The position numbers were made by a program, and so were the translations under genes. The notes under the pieces are model-generated. The model was not told the origin of the DNA and searched no databases. It saw only the letters and a program-made list of their open reading frames with translations. Shown piece by piece: positions 14,101 to 18,554 of a DNA stretch of 18,554 nucleotides. How positions within the stretch are numbered: position 1 is the stretch's first letter; each line of letters starts with the position of its first letter. The DNA comes from an uncultured Fibrobacter sp. (GTDB lineage: Bacteria > Fibrobacterota > Fibrobacteria > Fibrobacterales > Fibrobacteraceae), in assembly GCA_937891805.1 (NCBI GenBank), contig CALATK010000026.1:1-18554 (forward strand). The letters run 5' to 3'.

Positions 14101-16482
14101 AGGACCATCAAGGATACATTGACCTTATATGCCAACGCCAAGGACTCTTCCGAAACAACATTACCTGGAAGAATTGTCTCCTACGAATGGGGCTGTGGTC
14201 CTAACAGCGACCACGATATACTGAGCAAGCTGACCAACACTGGCAAGAACACCTATCTGGTGACCTTGCCTAATACTCCGCAAAACAATTACCTATGTGT
14301 TGTACAGGTCACCGATGATGACGGCCTTACCGCAAGGGATACAACCCGGTTCACCGTGGAACTGGCGCCGCCCACAGTGACAGTTTCTCGCAAAACGGGA
14401 ACTATCCGCGCAGGCTTTGACATTATCCTGAATGCCACAGCTACCGATACCTACGAGGGAACCTGGGGTTACATCGCCAAGCGGGAATGGAGCTGTGGTG
14501 CAAACGCTACGGACATCAATAACAACTGGAAAACAGTATCCACTTATGATACCACATGGAAAGCCCCTTCGGCCTCGGTAAACTATTACTGCGTCGCCCG
14601 AGCCACCGATGACGACGGAAATATCGCTACCGATACAATGACCCTTACCTATTCTACGGAACAGCCTGTCATTTCTGTCGCCGAAACGCAGATTTACGTA
14701 GTGCAGGGAGACGTTTTCTTCTTGAATGCCACAATCAACAATGTATGGCAGGGAATCAACTGGTATAGCTGGCAGTGTTTCTTTGATGATACCAAACAAG
14801 CAGCCGAAAACCTCAGAAAGTTGGACTATTACAAGAATGGAGAAAGGTTCTACGACTATCGAGAAACACTTAGTGCGCAAGGAAGGGATTTGTACTGCGT
14901 GGTATCTGCCGAAGAAAAGGCAACCAAGGCCGTATTCCGTGACACCTCCCGCGTTAAGGTCCTGACGGTAGAGAACGACCTTCCCGTGGGAAAAATTACC
15001 GCCGTTGACACGATTTACCCCTGGAGCGGAGATGAAGCACAAAGCGGCGAGGCCATTTACTTCAACTCTCCAGAGTGGAGCGGATCTCAATCGGTTATCG
15101 GCACCATCGGCAACGAAAACACCAGGGATTACTATTGGCAGTTTAGCAACGTTAGTTCAACGTTCTACCATGGAAATGCAGACGGAAGCATTGATACTTC
15201 ATCTGCAGAGCTTAACCAAGCATTCCGTAGACCAATTAACGAAGGTTCTTTCTCTATTTGTCTAGATTTCCGTGACAGTATCTCGGCAACAGACCCGCTA
15301 CACCCGTCTGCAGCTTTCTTGAGACGCCACCAGGCTGAGACCACTTGTCGAACGGTCTATGTCCGTAGAGCATGGAAGAATTTAGCCGCTGCGAATGACA
15401 CCGTGCTTGAAAAGACCACGGTTCGTACACCACCTGCCATTACTACGATCGGCAACAATCTTTCTGTTGTTTACCTAACTGCAGCCCAAACGGTAGTGTC
15501 TCGCAATTATAACGGCACTGGCTGGACAAATTTAAGCACTGCAGCAATCAGTGTCGATGATTCTATCACTGCATTAAGAATGGCCAGCAACGGAAATGAT
15601 TTGTTCCTGGCTGTTCTTACCAAAGGAAACACCCTAAAAGTTTACAAGTCTAATGCAGGAACATCTCCCTGGGCATCTTTCGGCAACGCCATAACTTCAG
15701 TCACGTCCATAAACTTGACGTGTCACCCCACCTCCGGAAATCCCGTGGTGGCATATGTCAAGAGCAATTATCCATACTTTAGTTATTGGAAAAACAATGC
15801 CTGGGAAAGCAAGCAGATATCCACGAGCAAAACTTCAAGGGAAGTAAATGCGATTTTCTCAAATGACGGTGTGTTACTTACCACCTTTACAGACAACACC
15901 TCATGGTACAATACTTATTATGCCATTTATAACGGAAACACCAACAATTATAATGTTGCCAAGGGAGAAACCCTGATAAGCAGAGAAATGTCCGCTATAA
16001 GCCTTGCCACGGAAGGTTCAACAGTCTATATGGGCTACCTCAACCGATCTTCTGTAGTAGGCACAGCTGGCCCTTACGTAAAGAAGGGGACACTTTCAGG
16101 AAGCACTCTTAACTGGACAGCCGAAAGGAACCTGCAAGAGGGAATGCTCCCCTCCAACATCAAAGTGGCGGCACGAAACGGGAAAGTCTACGCCGTCATC
16201 GACGACAATGGACGAGGGCTGTCTCACTGCCATGCCTACTTCTTTGACGGCTCCCAGTGGAGACCCTATGGCGAGAATCAGCTTCCATACTTCAAGGGTC
16301 CATTCTACAGTAGTCATGGCTATAACCTTTACGGATTTTCCCCTAATATAGCGGTCGCCAACAATGGTATGGTTTACATTTCTATGATTGCCTGGCCAAA
16401 TGTGGGAGCCGCAAGCCAGAACAATGGACCCATATTCATGAAAAATATTTCTGAAAGTTGGACCTTCAACACCAAACCTTAA
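11107..16482 (+). CDS. Giant surface lipoprotein with tandem Ig/PKD-like domains and C-terminal propeller-like region
   Basis: The 1791-residue protein starts at an ATG with AGAGGA seven bases upstream. The N-terminus is a lipoprotein-type signal (hydrophobic core, then LVNC at about 18-21); Asn before the Cys is atypical. Residues about 50-395 hold Asp/Ser/Thr-rich PKD-like modules (YIIVTDDDKNTTKDSV, WDVWVTDGYDTVVVE). Residues about 398-485 resemble a carboxypeptidase-regulatory-like domain (GEFRVSDLPAGTFKLIAEDE). Ig-like modules follow to about 785, then five tandem modules of about 100 residues, each with a Trp/Tyr-x-Cys and a Tyr-x-Cys: pairs 821/856, 918/955, 1030/1064, 1130/1162 and 1224/1264, often followed by a TDDD-type turn. 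From about 1445 to the end, repeated short beta segments with Trp and Asn-Gly turns suggest a beta-propeller. Adhesion or glycan binding at the cell surface is a guess. G+C is lower than in neighbouring genes. Confidence 0.85.
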   Translation: MRLKALFLLFGLILCTTALVNCSRESSIKENVNLRNNHSVVFVYKTPFENPDAFADSIINLPNPDSVIVSDTVTVTIGDTIHMMGFLRYNSDKIYLYQWILDSLVRDTSGKGKDKMKKALVTGHNATPQSWVYMKEGVYSPLFVAVDGNSATDTAGKDQFIRVINTPPYLGVPKDTLWTRAKSPISFPILALDSFGTITSFKVDVDASGKRDAKDWKYTKSESSDSLIITIPYDSTLTDSLGNQKIYIIVTDDDKNTTKDSVLLHFNQLPTIKILGPDDQQRISDTVESFRLFYEGHDRDNEDQLRYYVRVAATPDNQDDDLNLSNVYDLVLKNSASTSFAVIENGENALKNLGFTGRYFSWDVWVTDGYDTVVVEKIKTSKGKRPRFFYLGPGKSTCDFIGIAKFEGLSAHSGIKITLVNTADTNNIYTASTNSKGEFRVSDLPAGTFKLIAEDETGRGFVKVTTRTPNINAGDEKELPPILLKDPAPPRIYNIKGFEDTLAVRAWTVSGRFSDYGSQVKTAVAMLGKDTCGSKNSPCKFSNLTSYAWSVDMSGLSDGNYSFKITATDSAGYHSDTTFTFVVSATNISITVNNASSAMVGDAGTLTFKANVAEAKPAVSEVTWKTNVPGDSPRTISVTEGVAQIQLKKIDFSNAEANTRYTMQAIADNGAVSNIVRFGFYSDGPMVNIDAPAYDTTITLNDEIALSTTAIGNNSDATNDYTLTWICVEGNTATENCFAANNLTPTKAWTTAGVKKIIAKVTNKDSKTATDTLQVNVITDPPSIRVDDNDGVISRKVNAKYKFEYTAKDKYGTIQEVAWKCGNGSFNTTVISPAKKEHTDSMEIQLPNTEATNYKCIVRATDDDNQTGFDTLKFNIIKDIPVIRLNIHNKNVTIKDQEQLKYTASNTLGGTIYVDYICGGNLNNLKVSNWSSSWQGRKGETPSVVMPESPGNYYCVMRAVDEDEKDMAASAATLYSLDTVTYKVFRAPPSVTLNESYTRTIKDTLTLYANAKDSSETTLPGRIVSYEWGCGPNSDHDILSKLTNTGKNTYLVTLPNTPQNNYLCVVQVTDDDGLTARDTTRFTVELAPPTVTVSRKTGTIRAGFDIILNATATDTYEGTWGYIAKREWSCGANATDINNNWKTVSTYDTTWKAPSASVNYYCVARATDDDGNIATDTMTLTYSTEQPVISVAETQIYVVQGDVFFLNATINNVWQGINWYSWQCFFDDTKQAAENLRKLDYYKNGERFYDYRETLSAQGRDLYCVVSAEEKATKAVFRDTSRVKVLTVENDLPVGKITAVDTIYPWSGDEAQSGEAIYFNSPEWSGSQSVIGTIGNENTRDYYWQFSNVSSTFYHGNADGSIDTSSAELNQAFRRPINEGSFSICLDFRDSISATDPLHPSAAFLRRHQAETTCRTVYVRRAWKNLAAANDTVLEKTTVRTPPAITTIGNNLSVVYLTAAQTVVSRNYNGTGWTNLSTAAISVDDSITALRMASNGNDLFLAVLTKGNTLKVYKSNAGTSPWASFGNAITSVTSINLTCHPTSGNPVVAYVKSNYPYFSYWKNNAWESKQISTSKTSREVNAIFSNDGVLLTTFTDNTSWYNTYYAIYNGNTNNYNVAKGETLISREMSAISLATEGSTVYMGYLNRSSVVGTAGPYVKKGTLSGSTLNWTAERNLQEGMLPSNIKVAARNGKVYAVIDDNGRGLSHCHAYFFDGSQWRPYGENQLPYFKGPFYSSHGYNLYGFSPNIAVANNGMVYISMIAWPNVGAASQNNGPIFMKNISESWTFNTKP

Positions 16483-16483
16483 T

Positions 16484-16921
16484 ATGATTGTTGAAATTGC
16501 TTCTATCTGCGATGCAGCTACGGCCAACGGTACCGGCGGCCGCCTGAACATTCTCGGTTCTTTTGACAGGATTTTTTCCCAGTTCCCGCTGGTGATTCCC
16601 CAGTGTGCGGCGGCCTTCCGTATCCGCTACCAGCGGGCCGAGGCCGGAGTGCACAAGCTGGTGCTTTCCATCGAGGACGTGTGTGGACACCCCATTGTCC
16701 CGGGAATGGAATCAAACGTTTCTTTCGAGCCTGTGGCAAAGGGATTTGACACGGCTGCCATGAACTTGATTCTGAACATGCAGCGCCTGAAGATAGAGCG
16801 GCCCGACAAGTATATGATTCGCCTGATTATCGATGACGAAGAGTACGTGGCCCTGCCCTTGTACGCCCTGGAAGTGCCCCATGGGAATGCGGGTAACGCT
16901 GACGGCGAAGTAAAGAACTAG
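16484..16921 (+). CDS. DUF6941-like small cytoplasmic protein, unknown function
   Basis: The protein has 145 residues with no signal peptide or membrane segment. The opening MIVEIASICDAATANGTGGRLNILGSFDRIF and the following PLVIPQCAAAFRIRYQRAEAGVHKLVLSIED pattern fit the DUF6941 family as I remember it; its function is unknown. The ATG lies one base after the TAA of the giant lipoprotein gene, with no separate ribosome-binding site beyond that gene's end, so translation may depend on the upstream gene. Its G+C content returns to the high level of the housekeeping genes. The stop TAG (16919-16921) overlaps the stop of the convergent PPTase gene in the palindrome CTAG. Confidence 0.75.
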   Translation: MIVEIASICDAATANGTGGRLNILGSFDRIFSQFPLVIPQCAAAFRIRYQRAEAGVHKLVLSIEDVCGHPIVPGMESNVSFEPVAKGFDTAAMNLILNMQRLKIERPDKYMIRLIIDDEEYVALPLYALEVPHGNAGNADGEVKN

Positions 16922-17481
16922 CCCAAAGGCATGGTGGCAAGGCACAGGGAACATTCTCCCTGGATGCTGAGCGATGTCGGATTTAAGTCCGTCAGTTGAA
17001 CGTTTTCTATGCGGTTTTCGAGAAGGGGCCTGCGTAGTGTTCCTTCGAAAAAGTCTCCGCCGTAGCACTTGAAAAAGGCCTCTTTGCGACACCAGAGGGC
17101 GTAAAAAAGCCTGATGGCTGCACTCTCGCCTTCGGTCTGTTCAATTTGGTGGATTCTCTTAACTTCTTTGCCGGAATAGAAACGGTCCGCAAGCTTGAGC
17201 CGGTTCCTGGAATGGAATTCCAGGTCTATGCCGACGCGGCATTCCCTGGAATAGGCCAGCACGCAGATGTTCTTGGAGTGGGTCCAGTTGGCATCAACAG
17301 AAAGCTCCGGAAATTCGGGTCGCGTGGAACCGGGCCTGGTTTTTAGGTCCTGTGCGGTAATGGGACAGCCGAGAGCCAGGGAGAGCTTTTCGAAAATATG
17401 CTCCCTGTGATTGGCCTTCGGGACAACCGCCAGATAGACCGTACCGTTCAGCGTAGAAACTGTTTGCCACTCACCTTCCAT
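16918..17481 (-). CDS. 4'-phosphopantetheinyl transferase superfamily protein (Sfp/AcpT type)
   Basis: The enzyme transfers the phosphopantetheine arm of CoA to a conserved Ser of acyl- or peptidyl-carrier proteins. The protein has 187 residues from the ATG at 17481. Family motifs are present and in order: NWTHSKN (near residue 65), VGIDLE with Asp86 and Glu88 as Mg ligands, and the W-x-x-KEA-x-x-K signature as WCRKEAFFK (Trp130, Lys133, Glu134, Lys138). It is shorter than typical Sfp (about 220) but longer than AcpS (about 120). The open frame continues upstream to 17967, but that part lies antisense to the lipoprotein gene at 17512 and lacks family features. It is divergent from that lipoprotein with 30 bases between the starts. 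No polyketide, peptide-synthetase or fatty-acid gene is adjacent, so the carrier protein it serves is unknown. Confidence 0.88.
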   Translation of the reverse strand: MEGEWQTVSTLNGTVYLAVVPKANHREHIFEKLSLALGCPITAQDLKTRPGSTRPEFPELSVDANWTHSKNICVLAYSRECRVGIDLEFHSRNRLKLADRFYSGKEVKRIHQIEQTEGESAAIRLFYALWCRKEAFFKCYGGDFFEGTLRRPLLENRIENVQLTDLNPTSLSIQGECSLCLATMPLG

Positions 17482-17511
17482 AGTCCAAAGATAATTTTCT
17501 AGTTTAGGGGC

Positions 17512-18012
17512 ATGATTCCTTTCCGCCTGAAAACCTGCCTTGCCGCCGCCGTTCTGTTGATGGCCTGCGGTGATATTAACGAAGGCTGGGAGGTGGATGG
17601 CGGCGGCTACCTGAAGTACAGGATCAACGACGAGGACGAACGGACCATCGAACTGGCGGAATCCGACGTGGAAGTGCCCTTTATCAAGAATAGCCACAGG
17701 TATTTTCTCGTGAAGACCAGGGCTAAAGAGAGCAAACGGGGAGACCAGTTTTCCATTATGGTGAACAGGCCCGTTTTGGGCGATAATCCGGTGGTGCAGC
17801 AGTACTCCTGGTTCAACTACGGTTCCCTGACCCAGGCGCCCATTTTGGCCGACAGCAGCATTGTGCGGTTCGACCAGAAGGACGACTCCACCTGGACCGC
17901 CACCCTGGACTTGTACACCCCGGACTGCCGTTCCGGAAAATGTATCGACACCTTGCCCAATTTGCACATTACGGGCCGTTTACGCTATTGGGTAGACCCG
18001 GATGCCCGCTGA
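17512..18012 (+). CDS. Small lipoprotein, unknown function
   Basis: The protein has 166 residues. A signal peptide ends in the lipobox LMAC (Cys19), followed by Gly-Asp. The mature part is polar and predicted mainly beta, with a YLKYRIND segment, an HRYFLVKTRAKE strand and a Cys-x4-Cys pair near residues 144-149 (CRSGKC). I recognise no domain. An Asp at +3 is not a strong sorting signal, so inner versus outer membrane cannot be decided. It is divergent from the PPTase gene. A small CCCCTT/AAGGGG hairpin right after the stop codon (18013-18029) lacks a T-run and overlaps the tRNA promoter, so read-through into the tRNA gene is possible. Confidence 0.78.
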   Translation: MIPFRLKTCLAAAVLLMACGDINEGWEVDGGGYLKYRINDEDERTIELAESDVEVPFIKNSHRYFLVKTRAKESKRGDQFSIMVNRPVLGDNPVVQQYSWFNYGSLTQAPILADSSIVRFDQKDDSTWTATLDLYTPDCRSGKCIDTLPNLHITGRLRYWVDPDAR

Positions 18013-18016
18013 CCCC

Positions 18017-18045
18017 TTGACAAAAGGGGGGCAAGTTTCTACTAT
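18017..18045 (+). promoter_or_regulatory. Sigma70-like promoter of tRNA-Val
   Basis: TTGACA (18017-18022), a perfect -35, is followed after 17 bases by TACTAT (18040-18045), a good -10. The predicted start near 18052 is eight bases before the tRNA. The -35 box sits in the loop and arms of a CCCCTT/AAGGGG palindrome (18013-18029). Confidence 0.75.
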
Positions 18046-18059
18046 TGGGCTACCTTATT

Positions 18060-18133
<74 letters not shown>

Positions 18134-18137
18134 CGAG

Positions 18138-18165
18138 AAAGCCCCGCTTAAGCGAGGCTTTTTTT
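18138..18165 (+). terminator. Rho-independent terminator of tRNA-Val
   Basis: AAAGCC-C-CGCT pairs with AGCG-A-GGCTTT around TA, followed by seven Ts (18159-18165). It starts four bases after the tRNA and ends one base before the stop codon of the convergent nrdR gene. On the minus strand it has only TTT after the stem, so it is a weaker terminator for nrdR. Confidence 0.92.
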
Positions 18166-18166
18166 A

Positions 18167-18554
18167 TTACTTGTCCAGGGTCTTGATCTGGTCCACGAAT
18201 TCGCCGACTTCCTTGAACTCGCGATAGACGGAAGCGAACCGGACATAGGCCACCGGGTCCAGTTTTTTCAGTTCCTGCATGACCAGGTTGCCTATCTGGT
18301 CGTAGGTCACTTCCAGGTTGTCGTTGGAAATCAGGTTGTTTTCGATGGTGGAGGCGATTTCTTCGATGGCGGCCTGGGTTACCGGACGCTTTTTGCAGGA
18401 GTTGGCGATACCGGCCAGGAGCTTTTCCCGCTGGAAGGGCTCCCGGTCGCCGTTACGCTTGACCACGATAAGCGGTTGGATTTCGATGTATTCCCGGGTG
18501 GTAAAACGGCGACCGCAGGCGGTACATTCCCGACGACGGCGGATGGAGTCGCCG
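18167..18554 (-). CDS. nrdR: Transcriptional repressor NrdR, N-terminus beyond window
   Basis: NrdR represses ribonucleotide reductase genes by binding NrdR boxes, sensing ATP/dATP through its ATP-cone. The visible 128 residues begin GDSIRRRRECTACGRRFTT at the right edge (first whole codon at 18553). This includes the second Cys pair of the zinc ribbon (CTAC); the first pair (CPxC) and about 25 residues lie outside the window. The ATP-cone follows (VVKRNGDREPFQREKLLAGI, KLDPVAYVRFASVYREF). The GTG at 18466 is an internal Val codon and not the start. The commonly seen FTTYE/FTTFE reads FTTRE here, a minor difference. It is convergent with tRNA-Val, and the shared terminator lies between them. 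Confidence 0.96.
   Translation of the reverse strand, partial: GDSIRRRRECTACGRRFTTREYIEIQPLIVVKRNGDREPFQREKLLAGIANSCKKRPVTQAAIEEIASTIENNLISNDNLEVTYDQIGNLVMQELKKLDPVAYVRFASVYREFKEVGEFVDQIKTLDK

Noticed and set aside
17482..17967. Upstream extension of the PPTase frame
   Set aside because: It is antisense to the lipoprotein gene at 17512, and family motifs fit a start at 17481.

Overview
The window looks like chromosomal DNA of a Gram-negative bacterium, most likely a member of Fibrobacterota (Fibrobacter-like). This rests on the style of the genes: secreted proteins and lipoproteins with long Asp/Ser/Thr-rich Ig/PKD-type modules, an outer-membrane protein ending in Phe, a prepilin peptidase, and intergenic DNA full of small palindromes. 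The genus is an inference and was not tested by any search. Most genes look about 55-65% G+C by eye; the giant lipoprotein gene is clearly lower.

Layout. 1-243: non-coding, packed with small hairpins and a 21-bp tandem repeat. 244-1128 (-): miaA. 1160-2996 (+): a two-gene unit of a membrane-anchored YibQ/DUF610-type divergent polysaccharide deacetylase homologue without the family's metal-binding motifs, then pdxJ, which carries Lys where the catalytic Glu is expected. 2997-3206: a hairpin-rich gap between convergent genes. 3207-6250 (-): a probable three-gene operon, transcribed in the order GAF-like/degenerate-GGDEF membrane protein, two-TM protein with a C-terminal HTH-like segment, truA. 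6251-6693: about 440 bp without a gene, holding a 106-bp structured repeat, a 12-unit heptamer array and a paired hairpin element. 6694-9273 (+): a B12-binding radical SAM protein fused to a DUF2344 domain. 9288-9345: a second array of the same heptamer, directly abutting a sigma70-like promoter. 9391-10062 (+): a small outer-membrane beta-barrel-like protein with charged tracts. 10182-11012 (-): prepilin peptidase. 11107-16482 (+): a 1791-residue probable surface lipoprotein with tandem Ig/PKD-like domains and a C-terminal propeller-like region. 16484-16921 (+): a DUF6941-like protein one base downstream. 16918-17481 (-): a 4'-phosphopantetheinyl transferase whose stop codon is interlocked with that of the DUF6941-like gene. 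17512-18012 (+): a small lipoprotein. 18060-18133 (+): tRNA-Val(GAC) with its own promoter and terminator. 18167 to the right edge (-): nrdR, missing its N-terminus.

The genes do not form one pathway. They are housekeeping genes (tRNA modification by miaA and truA, pyridoxal phosphate synthesis by pdxJ, regulation of ribonucleotide reductase by nrdR, carrier-protein activation by the PPTase) mixed with envelope and surface genes. The unusual content lies at two levels. First, the intergenic DNA carries at least three repeat families: arm-variable hairpins ending in ATGAC, TAG-ending heptamer arrays, and a GGGCGTT...AACGC-bounded element. Second, three proteins (the GGDEF protein, the YibQ-like protein and PdxJ) have lost or altered expected catalytic residues. 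No CRISPR array, transposase gene, phage gene or recognisable defence system was seen.
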